Shown: positions 51,898-61,657, counted from the first letter of the stretch. The stretch: 64,000 nt of DNA from JACVRM01 sp963817375 (GCA_963817375.1 CAWFOB010000002.1:1-64000); one strand, 5' to 3'. A program made the numbers and translations. Notes: a model not told the origin generated them from the letters alone.

Positions 51898-53588
51898 CGT
51901 GGGCGGATCTTGCTCCAGGGCTTCGTGTTCAGCACCTGGTCGGTGGTCATCCACGCGCGCCGCGCCTGCGCCACGCCGATCTCGACGTACTGGAGCGTCT
52001 CCACGCCGTGGCCGTCACTGTTGACGGGCATGCGGACACCTGCCTCGGCGGCCGCGCGCGCGTGCACGTCGCTCAAGTCGAGCCGGTCCGGCTGCGAGTT
52101 GATCTCCAGCGCGGTGCCGGTCTCGAGCGCGCCCTCGATCAGCCGCTCCACGTTCACGTCCGCCGGCGCGCGCTTGTTGATCTTGCGGCCCGTCGGGTGC
52201 CCGATGCAGTCGACGTGCGGGTTCTCCATGGCGGCGAGCAGCCGCTCGGTCGGGCTGCGGTCGAAGCTCGAGTGCAGGGAGGCGACCACCCAGTCGCGAC
52301 CGGCGAGCGTGTCGTCGTCCATGTCCAGCGAGCCGTCGGGGCGGATGTTGACCTCGACTCCCTTGAGCAGCTTGAGCGGCTTCACCCGCTCGGCCACCGA
52401 CTCGATCTCCTCGGCCTGCGCCTCGAGCGCGCCGTCGCGCAGCCGGTGGGAGTGGTCGCAGATGGCCAGGTACGCGTAGCCGCGCTCTCGCGCTGCGCTC
52501 GCCATCTCCTCGACGGTGTTCCGCCCGTCCGACCAGCGCGTGTGCGTGTGCAGGTCGCCGCGGAGCTCGGACGCCTCGACCAGCTTCGGGATGCGGCCGT
52601 CGCGCGCGGCGGCCAGCTCGCCGCGGTTCTCGCGCAGCTCGGGCGGGATGAACTGGTAGCCGAGGAAGGCGTACAGCTCCTCCTCCGAGCGTGTCTGGAA
52701 GACCTCCTTCGTCTCGACGTTCTGGACGCCGTATTCGGAGATCGACAGGCCGCGGCGCACCGCGTCCTCGCGCAGCGCGACGTTGTGGTCCTTCGAGCCG
52801 GTGAAGTGCTGGAGCAGGTCGCCGTATGACTCGGGCGGGACGACGCGCAGGTCGAAGCGGAGCCCGTCGTGCGAGACGACGGTCGCCTTCGTCGGCCCCT
52901 GAGCGGCGACCTCGGCCACCCACTCGAGCTTCGTCAGGTACTCGGTGAGCGCCTTCGGGTCGGTCGCCGTGGCGATGATGTCGAGGTCGCGGACGGTCTC
53001 GCGCCGCCGGCGCGCGCTGCCCGCCTCGGCGACGAGGTCGGCGGCCGGGTGCTCGCGCAGCACCCGGGCGACGGCGAGCAGCGCCGGCAGCGCCGTGCCG
53101 AGAAGCGTCCGCGGCGGGCCGGCCGGCTTCGCGGCCAGCGCCTTGATCACGTTCTCCTCGGTCTTCGCGCCGAGGCCTCTGAGCGTGCGGAGCTGCTGCT
53201 GCTCGGCCGCCGCGCGCAGTTCGTCGCGCGTGGTGATGCCAAGCTCTTGCCAGATGCGCCGCACCGTCTTGGGGCCGAGGCCGGGCAGCTTCATGAAGGT
53301 GACCACCTCGGCGGGGACGCGCTCCTTGTGGCGCGTGAGCGTCTCGATCTCGCCCTTCTCGACGATCTGGGCGATCTTCCCCTCGATGGTCGCGCCGATC
53401 CCGGGCAGCTCCTTTGCCCGCCCCGCAAGCGCCAGCTCGGCAACCGGGCGCGGCGTCTCGCGGATCAGCCCGGCGGCGCGCCGGTAGGCGATCACCTGGA
53501 ACGCCTCGGTGTCCTCGAGCTCGAGCAGATCGGCCAGCAGGTCGAACTGGTCGGCGACGTCGCTGTTGCGAGGGAGCCCCGTCGCCAC
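51894..53588 (-). CDS. polX: PolX: DNA polymerase X with PHP exonuclease domain
   Basis: A 564-residue DNA repair polymerase. Helix-hairpin-helix motifs are seen (ELPGIGATIEGKIAQIVEK; FMKLPGLGPKTVRRIW; TLRGLGAKTEENVIKAL). The nucleotidyltransferase motif is EAGSARRRRETVRDLDIIA. The C-terminal PHP domain has GDLHTHTRWSDGRNTVEEMA, YLAICDHSHRL and NSDGHGVETLQY, with metal-binding His and Asp. It fills gaps in base excision repair and can proofread through PHP. The length matches the bacterial PolX family. Confidence 0.95.
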   Translation of the reverse strand: MATGLPRNSDVADQFDLLADLLELEDTEAFQVIAYRRAAGLIRETPRPVAELALAGRAKELPGIGATIEGKIAQIVEKGEIETLTRHKERVPAEVVTFMKLPGLGPKTVRRIWQELGITTRDELRAAAEQQQLRTLRGLGAKTEENVIKALAAKPAGPPRTLLGTALPALLAVARVLREHPAADLVAEAGSARRRRETVRDLDIIATATDPKALTEYLTKLEWVAEVAAQGPTKATVVSHDGLRFDLRVVPPESYGDLLQHFTGSKDHNVALREDAVRRGLSISEYGVQNVETKEVFQTRSEEELYAFLGYQFIPPELRENRGELAAARDGRIPKLVEASELRGDLHTHTRWSDGRNTVEEMASAARERGYAYLAICDHSHRLRDGALEAQAEEIESVAERVKPLKLLKGVEVNIRPDGSLDMDDDTLAGRDWVVASLHSSFDRSPTERLLAAMENPHVDCIGHPTGRKINKRAPADVNVERLIEGALETGTALEINSQPDRLDLSDVHARAAAEAGVRMPVNSDGHGVETLQYVEIGVAQARRAWMTTDQVLNTKPWSKIRPR

Positions 53589-53604
53589 CTCCCGATCCTA
53601 TTGT

Positions 53605-54327
53605 GTGTCCGTACGCGCCCTGATCTGCCTGCCGACCTACAACGAGCGCGAGAACCTCGAGCCGATGCTGCGCGCCCTGGGCGAGGTGCTCGGCCCCGAG
53701 GACGCGGTGCTGGTCATCGACGACAACTCGCCCGACGGCACCGGGGAGATCGCCGACCGCCTGGCCGCGGAGCTGGCCTACGTACGCGTGCTGCACCGGC
53801 CGGCGAAGCACGGGATCGGGCCGGCGTACCTGGACGGGTTCCGCGACGCCCTGGCCGCCGGCGCCGAGCTGATCCTCGAGATGGACTGCGACTTCTCGCA
53901 CGACCCGGGCGACGTCCCGCGGCTGATCGAGGCGACCGCGAACGCCGACCTGGCATTGGGCTCGCGCTACGTGCGCGGAGGTGGCGTGCGCAACTGGGGG
54001 CTCGTGCGCCGGGTGATCTCGCGCGGCGGGTCGCTGTACGCGCAGGTGCTGCTCGGCCTGGGTGTCCGCGACCTGACCGGCGGCTTCAAGTGCTACCGGC
54101 GAGCGGCGCTCGAGGGGATCGACCTGGATGCCGTGTCGGCGGCGGGCTACGCGTTCCAGATCGAGACGACCTACCGCGCGGTCCGCGCCGGGTTCGCAGT
54201 CGTGGAGGTGCCGATCACCTTCGTCGACCGCGAGCAGGGCGGGTCGAAGATGAGCCGCGCGATCGTGCTCGAGGCGATCTGGCGCGTGCCGCTGCTACGC
54301 CTCGCCGCCCTGCTCGGCCGGCTGTAG
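53605..54327 (+). CDS. Polyprenol monophosphomannose synthase-like GT2 enzyme
   Basis: A 240-residue GT-A glycosyltransferase of the DPM1 type. It opens RALICLPTYNERENLEPMLR, with LVIDDNSPDGTGEIADRLAA, the DxD-like ILEMDCDFSHDPGDVPRLI and the family motif VRDLTGGFKCYRRAALEGID. It transfers mannose from GDP-mannose to polyprenol phosphate, feeding lipoglycan or protein mannosylation. There is no membrane segment. The GTG lies 16 bases from the divergent polX start. Its 3' end overlaps thioredoxin by 33 bases. Confidence 0.9.
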   Translation: MSVRALICLPTYNERENLEPMLRALGEVLGPEDAVLVIDDNSPDGTGEIADRLAAELAYVRVLHRPAKHGIGPAYLDGFRDALAAGAELILEMDCDFSHDPGDVPRLIEATANADLALGSRYVRGGGVRNWGLVRRVISRGGSLYAQVLLGLGVRDLTGGFKCYRRAALEGIDLDAVSAAGYAFQIETTYRAVRAGFAVVEVPITFVDREQGGSKMSRAIVLEAIWRVPLLRLAALLGRL

Positions 54328-54633
54328 CCAGTCCGCCCACGCCCGCTCGTACTCGTGCCGCCTGCGCGCGCCCGGCACCGCGGCGACCGGCGCGCCGCCG
54401 GCGAAGAGCGTCGCCGTCGGCAGGCTGAGCACGCCGTAGCGAGCCGCCGTGAGCGGATTGGCGTCGACGTCCATGCGCACGAACTCGACCCCTTCGTGCT
54501 CGGCCGCAAGCGCAGCGAGGATCGGCTCGACCGCCTTGCACGGCCCGCACCACGGCGCCCAGAAGTCGACGACCACGGGCCGTGGCCGGCGCAGGACGTC
54601 TCGCTCGAACGACGCGTCGGTGACCGCGCGCAC
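54295..54633 (-). CDS. Thioredoxin
   Basis: A 112-residue thioredoxin with the active site VVDFWAPWCGPCKAVEPILA and the cis-proline loop YGVLSLPTATLFAGG. It reduces disulfides in the cytoplasm. The start is GTG, two bases after the ABC-permease stop, so they share a transcript, an uncommon pairing. The Arg-rich C-terminus is a little atypical. The 3' end lies antisense over the neighbouring glycosyltransferase gene. Confidence 0.92.
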   Translation of the reverse strand: MRAVTDASFERDVLRRPRPVVVDFWAPWCGPCKAVEPILAALAAEHEGVEFVRMDVDANPLTAARYGVLSLPTATLFAGGAPVAAVPGARRRHEYERAWADWLQPAEQGGEA

Positions 54634-54635
54634 GC

Positions 54636-55679
54636 TCAGGCGGTCTCGGTCGAGACGATGACCGGCTCGGCCGACTGCCGGGTGCGCGGCTCCGGCCGGT
54701 CGACCGACTCCGGGCGCACGGTGATCCGCGGATCGACGAAGGCGAGGATGATGTCGGCGATCAGGTTGAGGACGAGGATCAGCACCATGACCCAGATGGT
54801 GATGCCGAGGATCATGGGCATGTCACGGCGGGCGAAGCTCTGCACGACGAGCTGCCCGATGCCGGGCAGGCCGTAGACGCGCTCGATCAGGATCGCCCCG
54901 CCGATCGGGCCGGCGATCGCCATCGCCATGTCGGCCCCGGCCATGGCCACGATCGGCGTCATGGCGTTGCGCAGCACGTGCCGGCGCACCACGAGGCGTT
55001 CCGGCGCACCCTTCGCACGGGCGGTGCGCACGTAGTCCTCGTGGAGGGTCTCCATCACGCTCGCGCGCACCATGCGGACGTAGACGGCCGCGAACAGGAG
55101 CGCGAACGTGAACCAGGGCATGAGCAGGTGCGACGTCCAGTCGACCGGGCCGCCGCAGTTGCCGACCGGATGGACGAGGTTGCAGTAGCCGCCCGCCGGC
55201 GCGACGTGGAAGTGGCCGGCGAAGGTGTAGCGCAGGATCATCCCCAGCCAGATCGGGTGCACCGAGATCCCGATCAGCACGAAGATGACGCCGAATCGGT
55301 CTAAGAGCGAGCGCGGCCGGAGCGCGGACAGGACGCCGAGCGGGATGGCGATGAACATCCACGCGAACATCCCGCCGATGATCAGCGACAGCGTGATCGG
55401 CGCCGCGGTCATGATCTTCCGGGTGACCGGCTGCCGGTCGACGACCGAGTGGCCGAGGTCCCGGTGGGCCGTGATCCGCCAGACGAACCTCGCCCAGTCG
55501 ACATAGAAGGGGCCGTTGAAGGCGTAGAGGTTCTTGATCGGAAGCCCCTCCGTCTCGCTCGACCGCGTGGCCCGGAGCGGGTCGGAGGGGATCATGAAGA
55601 AGAGGCAGAACGTCGCGAACGTGAGCACTCCGAACAGGAACATCGACCAGATCACGCGTCCGACTAGGAACTGAAGCAC
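54636..55679 (-). CDS. Dipeptide/oligopeptide-type ABC transporter permease (DppB/OppB), orphan
   Basis: A 347-residue permease with six helices. The N-terminus LQFLVGRVIWSMFLFGVLTF and loop TARAKGAPERLVVRRHVLRN (EAA-type) are typical of DppB/OppB. The end FVDPRITVRPESVDRPEP matches the family, where PRI is common. The extracellular loop holds two extra cysteines (GGYCNLVHPVGNCGGP). The partner permease, ATPases and binding protein are absent nearby. GAGGG precedes the GTG start. Confidence 0.88.
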   Translation of the reverse strand: MLQFLVGRVIWSMFLFGVLTFATFCLFFMIPSDPLRATRSSETEGLPIKNLYAFNGPFYVDWARFVWRITAHRDLGHSVVDRQPVTRKIMTAAPITLSLIIGGMFAWMFIAIPLGVLSALRPRSLLDRFGVIFVLIGISVHPIWLGMILRYTFAGHFHVAPAGGYCNLVHPVGNCGGPVDWTSHLLMPWFTFALLFAAVYVRMVRASVMETLHEDYVRTARAKGAPERLVVRRHVLRNAMTPIVAMAGADMAMAIAGPIGGAILIERVYGLPGIGQLVVQSFARRDMPMILGITIWVMVLILVLNLIADIILAFVDPRITVRPESVDRPEPRTRQSAEPVIVSTETA

Positions 55680-55748
55680 CTAGGTCCCTCCCCTCGCCCG
55701 CCGGGCGCGGTCGCTCGCCCGGTCAGCGTACCGCCCGCCTCCCGGCAG

Positions 55749-56648
55749 TCAAGCGTCGCGCGTGAAGTGCTCCCAGCCGGCCAGCAACAGCGGCTCGGCG
55801 GCCAGGAGAAGCGCGACGCCGGCGCCCGGCTCGCAGCGCCCGATGACCGGAAAGCCGGACGCGGCCGCCTCCTCCACGGGCAGCGCGGCGAGCAGCTCGT
55901 AGTCCTCACCGAAGCCACATACGAGCTCCCACGGCGATCGGTTGACGCGGGCCGCGACATCGACCACCCCGTTCGCGACCGGGACCTGCTCGAGCTCCAC
56001 CACGACACGGCAGCCCGAGCGGGCAGCGAGATGGCCGGCGTCGGTGGCCAGCCCGTCCGACAGGTCGAGCATCGCGGTTGCGACGGCGGCCAGCCGGCGC
56101 CCCTCGGCCAGGCGGAGCGGCGGGCGCAGGTGCGAGCGGACGAGCGGCGAGTCGATCCCGTGCCGGAGCGCCTCGAAGCCGGCCCCGGAGGCGCCGAGCG
56201 GGCCGGTGACGACGAGTGCGTCTCCCGGCCGGGCGCCCGAACGGCCGGGCACCCGCGGCGAGCGGCCGAGCGCGGTGACGCTGAGCACGAGCTGCGGCGC
56301 CTCCGTCGTGTCGCCGCCGATCACCGGGACGCCCGTCTCGACGATGCCCTCGTACAGCTCGAGCACATCGGCCACCGCGGTCGCCCCGGGCGCGGCGAGC
56401 GTGACGGCAAAGCCGAGCGGCTCGGCCCCGGACGCGGCCAGATCGCTCAGGTTGACGGCGGCCGCCTTCCAGCCCAGGTCGCGCATCGACGTCCAGTCGA
56501 GCCGGAAGTGCACGCCCTCGACGAGCGCATCCTGGGTGACGACGAGATCGGGCGGCACGAGCGCCGCGTCGGCGTCGATGGCGCGTGCGAGGCCGCGCCG
56601 CTCGAGCTCGGCGAGCAGGCCGCGCTCGCCGAGGTCAGCGAGCCGCAT
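55749..56648 (-). CDS. thiL: Thiamine-monophosphate kinase
   Basis: A 299-residue ThiL, which phosphorylates TMP to TPP. Key parts: LVVTQDALVEGVHFRLDWTS, KAAAVNLSDLAASGAEPLGF, GDALVVTGPLGASGAGFEAL, LDLSDGLATDAGHLAARSGC and VCGFGEDYELLAALP. The usual GDDAAV near the N-terminus reads IDADAALV, with one aspartate kept. The ATG start lies inside the end of thiE (14-base overlap). It is the last thi gene of the riboswitch-controlled set. Confidence 0.92.
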   Translation of the reverse strand: MRLADLGERGLLAELERRGLARAIDADAALVPPDLVVTQDALVEGVHFRLDWTSMRDLGWKAAAVNLSDLAASGAEPLGFAVTLAAPGATAVADVLELYEGIVETGVPVIGGDTTEAPQLVLSVTALGRSPRVPGRSGARPGDALVVTGPLGASGAGFEALRHGIDSPLVRSHLRPPLRLAEGRRLAAVATAMLDLSDGLATDAGHLAARSGCRVVVELEQVPVANGVVDVAARVNRSPWELVCGFGEDYELLAALPVEEAAASGFPVIGRCEPGAGVALLLAAEPLLLAGWEHFTRDA

Positions 56649-57195
56649 CGAGCCCCTGAATCGCCTCGACGAGGGCGCGTGCATCCCCGGCAGCGCGGAT
56701 GACGGCGACACCGGCGGCGCCGGCACGGATGCAGTCGGCGGCGTTCGACGCATCGACCCCGCCGATCGCGACGACCGGCACGGAGACGGCGGCGCAGATC
56801 GCCGCGAGCCCGTCGAGGCCGATCGGCGGGTCGGCGTCCTCCTTCGACGGCGTCGCCCAGACCGGGCCGGCGCCGATGTACGCGGCGCCGCGTGCCGCCG
56901 CGTCGCGCGCCTCCGCGACCGACGACGCGGACAGGCCGAGCTCGAGGCCCGCGGCGAGCGCCCGTTCGGCGCCCTCGTCCGAGCGGCCGAGGTGCACGCC
57001 GTCGGCGTCCAGCTCGAGCGCCGCCGCGACGTCGTCGTTGACGACGAACGTGGCCGGAAGCGCCCGCATGGGCCGCCCGGCCGCGACGACATCGGCAGTC
57101 GTCGCGTCCTTGAGCCGCAGCTGGACGACGGTCGCGCCTCCCGACACGGCACGTTCGGCGGTCTCGAGGTCACGGACGATCGCGTGCAGCTTCAC
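56635..57195 (-). CDS. thiE: Thiamine phosphate synthase
   Basis: A 186-residue TIM-barrel enzyme joining HMP-PP and thiazole phosphate. It has VQLRLKDATTADVVAAGRPM, NDDVAAALELDADGVHLGRS and YIGAGPVWATPSKEDADPPI, with the closing VPVVAIGGVDASNAADCIRA. It is shorter than most ThiE. The GTG start overlaps the thiM stop (GTGA). Confidence 0.93.
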   Translation of the reverse strand: MKLHAIVRDLETAERAVSGGATVVQLRLKDATTADVVAAGRPMRALPATFVVNDDVAAALELDADGVHLGRSDEGAERALAAGLELGLSASSVAEARDAAARGAAYIGAGPVWATPSKEDADPPIGLDGLAAICAAVSVPVVAIGGVDASNAADCIRAGAAGVAVIRAAGDARALVEAIQGLDAAR

Positions 57196-57974
57196 GCGCG
57201 CGTGACGCGTGCGCGGCCGTCCAGCGTGCCCGGGTCGAGCGCGGCGAGCGCGTCGTAGAGGCCAACATGGAAGGAGCCCGGGCCGCGCGCCTCGACCCCT
57301 GCGTCCTCCCCGGCGACGCCGAAGGCAACAAGCGCCGCCGTTGCCGCCTCGAGCGGCGGGGCGACAGCGAGGAAGCAGCCCGTCATCGCCGTCGACATGC
57401 AGCCGGTCCCCGTGACGGCGGCGAGCAGCGGGTGGCCGTTCGCGACCGCGTTCACGGCGTCTCCGTCGGAGACGTGGTCGACGGGACCGGTGACGGCGGC
57501 CACCGTGCCGAGTGCTCGCGCAGCCGCCCTCGCGAGCTCCGCGCTGCTCTCGGCGCCGACCGACTCGACGCCTCGGATGTCGGCCTCGCGCCCGGCGAGC
57601 GTGGCGATCTCGGCCGCATTGCCGCGCACGACCGCCAGCTCGACCTCGCCGGCGATCCGGCGCGCGGTCTCGGTCCGGTAGTCGGTGGCGCCGGCGCCGA
57701 CCGGATCGAGCACCACGGGGACGCCCGCGGCGTTCGCCGCGCGCCCGGCGAGCAGCATCGCGTCCACCCAGGGCGGCGACAGGGTGCCGATGTTGAGCAC
57801 GAGCGCGCCGGCGGCGGAGGCCATCTGCTCCACCTCCTCGCGCGCGTGGGCCATGACGGGCAGCGCGCCGATCGCGAGCGTCGCGTTGGCGGTCTCGTTC
57901 ATGACCACGTAGTTCGTGATCTGGTGGACGAGCGGCCTGCGCTCGCGCAGCCGGCCGAGGGCCTCGCCGATCAT
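57192..57974 (-). CDS. thiM: Hydroxyethylthiazole kinase
   Basis: A 260-residue kinase. It has PLVHQITNYVVMNETANATL, SAAGALVLNIGTLSPPWVDA, PVVLDPVGAGATDYRTETAR and the catalytic cysteine region VTGTGCMSTAMTGCFLAV. It salvages the thiazole half of thiamine. The ATG overlaps the thiD stop (ATGA); a longer frame upstream is antisense-like and rejected. Confidence 0.94.
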   Translation of the reverse strand: MIGEALGRLRERRPLVHQITNYVVMNETANATLAIGALPVMAHAREEVEQMASAAGALVLNIGTLSPPWVDAMLLAGRAANAAGVPVVLDPVGAGATDYRTETARRIAGEVELAVVRGNAAEIATLAGREADIRGVESVGAESSAELARAAARALGTVAAVTGPVDHVSDGDAVNAVANGHPLLAAVTGTGCMSTAMTGCFLAVAPPLEAATAALVAFGVAGEDAGVEARGPGSFHVGLYDALAALDPGTLDGRARVTRA

Positions 57975-58735
57975 GCTGCGAGCACGTCCACGGGGCCGTC
58001 GCCGCGGCCGAGCTCCGGGTGGCCATGCAGAACGGCGCGAGCCGCGAGCGCGGCCGCCTCGCGCGCCGCGGCCGGGAGCGGCCGGCCGTGTGCCAGGAGA
58101 CCGGTCAGCGCAGCCGAATGCGTGCACCCGGCGCCGTGCGTCGCTGCGACGTCGTGGCGCCGTACCGGGATCTCGATGTGGTCGGCGCCGTCGAAGAGGT
58201 GATCGACCGGCGGGTCGCCGTGTCCGCCCGTCACGATCACCGCGGGCGCGCCGCGGGCGTGGATGGCCTCGGCGAGCTCACGCCGCGTGCCCTCGCCGCC
58301 GGCGAGCGCACGGGCCTCCATCAGGTTCGGAGTCACGACAGTCGCGAGTGGGAACAGCCGCTCGACCAGCACGTCGACGGCATCCTCCCGGAGCAGGCGC
58401 GCGCCAGAGCTGGCGACCATCACGGGGTCGACGACAAGCGCGACCGGGTGCCCCTCGAGGAAGTCTGCAACGGTCTCGATGATCTCCCGGCGGTAGAGCA
58501 TCCCCGTCTTCGCCGCGTCCACGCCGGGATCCCGGAAGGCCGTCCTGAGCTGCAGCTCGACGAATGGCGGCGGCACCTCGAGCGTGCCGTTGACGCCCAT
58601 CGTGTCCTGCGCGGTCAGCGCGACGATCGCGGTCATGCCGTGGCAGTGCGTCGCGGCGAACGCCTTCAGGTCGGCCTGGATGCCGGCGCCGCCCCCTGAG
58701 TCGGAGCCGGCAATCGTCAGTGCTCGTGGAACCAC
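57971..58735 (-). CDS. thiD: Hydroxymethylpyrimidine/phosphomethylpyrimidine kinase
   Basis: A 254-residue kinase that phosphorylates HMP and HMP-P. It has LTIAGSDSGGGAGIQADLKA, HGMTAIVALTAQDTMGVNGT, VVDPVMVASSGARLLREDAV, VVTPNLMEARALAGGEG and THGAGCTHSAALTGLLAHG. It is the first gene after the TPP riboswitch; its GTG start is a few bases from the riboswitch end. Confidence 0.95.
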   Translation of the reverse strand: MVPRALTIAGSDSGGGAGIQADLKAFAATHCHGMTAIVALTAQDTMGVNGTLEVPPPFVELQLRTAFRDPGVDAAKTGMLYRREIIETVADFLEGHPVALVVDPVMVASSGARLLREDAVDVLVERLFPLATVVTPNLMEARALAGGEGTRRELAEAIHARGAPAVIVTGGHGDPPVDHLFDGADHIEIPVRRHDVAATHGAGCTHSAALTGLLAHGRPLPAAAREAAALAARAVLHGHPELGRGDGPVDVLAA

Positions 58736-58737
58736 AA

Positions 58738-58820
58738 CTCTCCCTTCGCGGGCATTACCCCGATCAGGTTCGCGGGTGTGATCTCAGCCCCACCGCGCGG
58801 CGGAGCACCCCGGTACCAGG
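58738..58820 (-). promoter_or_regulatory. TPP riboswitch (THI element) upstream of thiD
   Basis: On the minus strand the conserved TPP aptamer pieces occur in order: CCGGGGTGC, GGCTGAGATCACACCCG, AACCTGATCGGGGTAATGCC and GCGAAGGGAG. They match the THI-box consensus (GGGGTGC, CTGAGA, ACCC, ACCTGATC, GTAATGCCAGCG, AGGGA). The AAGGGAG at the 3' end is also the best ribosome binding site for thiD, so TPP binding should block translation start. It also lies close to the divergent helicase gene. Confidence 0.95.
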
Positions 58821-58836
58821 ACGCTAGCATCGCTTG

Positions 58837-61084
58837 ATGAGCCGAGCCGTCGACGTCGCGCCCTGGGACGACGTCCTCGCGGCCGCGGACGACGAGCTCG
58901 CCCACCTCGGCATCGAGCCTGCCCGCGAGGCGGAACTGGTCGACCTGCCGCCCGGACTGCATCCGCGCGTCGTGCAGGCGCTGGCGTCCCAGGGCATCGA
59001 CCGGCTGTACTCGCACCAGGCTCACGCCTGGCTGGCGGCCACTCACGGCCGCCACCTGATCGTCACCACCGGCACCGCGAGCGGCAAGACGCTCGCCTTC
59101 AACCTGCCCGGTGCTGGACGCACTCGCGCGCGAGCCGAAGCACCGCGCGCTCTACCTCTACCCGACCAAGGCGCTCGCGCAGGACCAGCTGCGCGGCATC
59201 ACCGGGCTCGGCGTGCCGCGCGTCCGCGCGGCGATCTACGACGGCGACACGCCTGGCGAGCGGCGCTGGCAGATCCGCAAGTCGGCCAACATCGTCCTGA
59301 CCAACCCGGACATGCTCCACATCGGCGTGCTCCCCCATCACGACCGCTGGGGCGACGTGCTCGCCAACCTGCGCTACATCGTCGTCGACGAGGCGCACGT
59401 CTACCGCGGCGTCTTCGGCTCGCACGTCGGCAACGTCCTCCGCCGCCTGCGCCGCATGGCGCGGGTCTACGGCGCCGAGCCGCAGCTCCTGCTCGCCTCG
59501 GCCACGATCGCCAACCCGGCCGAGCTGGCGCAGACGCTGGCCGGCGTCGAGGCCGAGGTCATCCACGATGACGGCGCGCCACGGGCCGAGCGCACGGTCG
59601 CGCTGTGGAACCCGCCGCTGACCGACGCCGAGCTCGGACTGCGCGCGAGCGCGCTCGGCGAGGCGTCGCGGCTGATGGCCGGCCTCGTCGAGCACGGCCT
59701 GCGCACGCTCTGCTTCGCGAAGAGCCGCAAGGCTGCCGAGCTGGTGCACCGCTTCACCGCCGACCGCCTGGATGCCGAGCTGGCCGCGCGCCTCTCGCCG
59801 TACCGGGCCGGGTACACGCCGGCGCAGCGCCGCGAGATCGAGCGGCGGCTGGTCGAGGGCGAGCTGCTCGGCGTCGCCGCCACCGACGCGCTCGAGCTGG
59901 GCATCGACGTCGGCCTGCTCGACGCCGTCATCTCGGTCGGCTTCCCGGGGACGATGTCGAGCCTGCGCCAGCAGTGGGGGCGCGCCGGCCGGCGAGGCCA
60001 CGGGCTCGCCGTGCTCGTCGCCAGCGAAGACGGACTCGACCAGTACTTCATGCGCGAGCCGGAGACGCTGCTGCGCCGCCGCGTCGAGGCCGCGATCCTC
60101 GACCACGAAAACGACCGCGTCCTGGACGGCCACGTCCGTGCGGCCGCCTTCGAGGCGCCGCTCGACGAGCAGGACACGGCCATCCTCGGCACGCGGGCAC
60201 TGGAGCGGGCGGCGGTGCTCCCCGAGCTCGAGCGCACGAAGGCGGGCTGGGTCTGGAACGGCCGCGACTACCCGGCCGCACGGTTTGGCCTGCGCTCGCC
60301 GACGCCCGACCCGTTCACGATCGTCGACGAGGAGACCGGTTCGGTGCTCGGCGTCGCCGAGCGCGAGCGCGCCTACTCGACGGTGCACGACGGCGCGATC
60401 TACCTGCATGCGGGCGAGTCGTACCGCGTCACCGCCCTCGACCTCGAGGGCCGGACCGCGCTCGTCGAGCCCTTTCGCGGCGACTACTACACGCAGGCGA
60501 AGAAGGAGACGACAACGGCGATCGACGCGGAGCTGCGCCGCATGCGCTCGCTCGGCTGTGACGTCTTCTTCGGGCGCGTCACCGTGACGGAGCAGGTGGT
60601 CGCCTTCCAGCGCAAGGCGATCCGCGACGGCTCGACGATCGATCTGGAGCCGCTCGACCTGCCACCGACCCAGTTCGACACGGAGGCGGTCTGGTTCCTG
60701 CCGGAGCCCGAGCAGCTGCACGGCTCCGAGCAGATGCCGCGGCTGCTCGGCACCCTGCACGCGGCCGAGCACGCCCTGATCGCGCTGCTGCCGCTCTGGG
60801 CGATGTGCGACCGGTGGGACATCGGCGGCCTCTCCACCAACGTCCACTTCCAGACCGGCCGGCCGACGATCTTCGTCTACGACGGCCACGCCGGCGGCGT
60901 CGGCATCACCGAGCGCGGCTACGACGTCTTCGGTGGCTGGGTCGCCGACACGGCGCGCATGATCCGCGGCTGCCCGTGCGAGCACGGGTGCCCCTCCTGC
61001 GTGCAGTCACCGAAGTGCGGCAACCTGAACGAGCCGCTCGACAAGGCCGGCGCGCTTGCGCTCCTCGACGCGATGCTGTTGTAG
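58837..61084 (+). CDS. MrfA/Hrq1-like DEAH helicase with DUF1998 (one frameshift)
   Basis: A superfamily-2 helicase of about 748 residues. The first 90 residues contain motif I (VTTGTASGKTLAFNLP) in one frame. From VLDALAREPKHRALYLYPTK on, it continues in another frame with DEAH (YIVVDEAHVYRGVFGSHVG), LLLASATIANPAELA, GRAGRRGHGLAVLVASED and the C-terminal four-cysteine metal site (GCPCEHGCPSCVQSPKCGNL). One extra base at about 59105-59111 explains the break. MrfA in Bacillus removes DNA crosslinks such as mitomycin C damage; Hrq1 is the yeast relative. The ATG overlaps nothing and lies about 100 bases from thiD. Confidence 0.9.
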
Positions 61085-61090
61085 AGCCCA

Positions 61091-61657
61091 GTGCCGCGGC
61101 ACTGCTCTAGCTGTGGCGCGTGGATCGGCGCGCACGCGCCCGTCCGCTGCGCCGCCTGCGGCACCCCGCACTGGCTGAACGCCAAGCCGGCCGCGAGCGC
61201 GCTCGTGGTGGCTGACGGCCGGTTGCTGCTCACGCAGCGAGCGATCGAGCCGTGGCTCGGCCGCTGGTGCGCGCCCTCCGGCTTCTGCGACGGCGGCGAG
61301 CACCCCGCCGCATGCGCTGAGCGAGAGGCGCTCGAGGAGGCGGGGATCCGCGTGCGGATCATCGGCTACCTAGGCCACTGGATCGACGAGTACACGCCCG
61401 CCGGCCAGGACGGGGCCGACCCGGAGTACTGCGCGGTCTCCTACTACCACGCCGTTCCCGTCGGCGACCCCGGCGTCGTCGTCGACCCCGCCGAGGTGTC
61501 CGCGTTCGGCTGGTTCGAGCCGGATGCGCTGCCCGAGCCGCTTTCCCCGCCCGTCAACGGAACCTGGATCTACGGCGCCTGGCGGGAAGCGCTCACCGCC
61601 GGCCGCCTCGACACGCCGCTTGTCGATCTCGAGCCGTCGCGTTCGTCGGTGGAGTAG
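61091..61657 (+). CDS. NUDIX hydrolase with N-terminal zinc ribbon
   Basis: A 188-residue protein. A zinc ribbon (HCSSCGAWIGAHAPVRCAAC) leads a NUDIX domain with the box GFCDGGEHPAACAEREALEE followed by AGI. The layout is like NudC-type NADH pyrophosphatases or ADP-ribose hydrolases, though the substrate cannot be told. It starts six bases after the helicase stop and may be co-transcribed. Confidence 0.9.
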   Translation: MPRHCSSCGAWIGAHAPVRCAACGTPHWLNAKPAASALVVADGRLLLTQRAIEPWLGRWCAPSGFCDGGEHPAACAEREALEEAGIRVRIIGYLGHWIDEYTPAGQDGADPEYCAVSYYHAVPVGDPGVVVDPAEVSAFGWFEPDALPEPLSPPVNGTWIYGAWREALTAGRLDTPLVDLEPSRSSVE

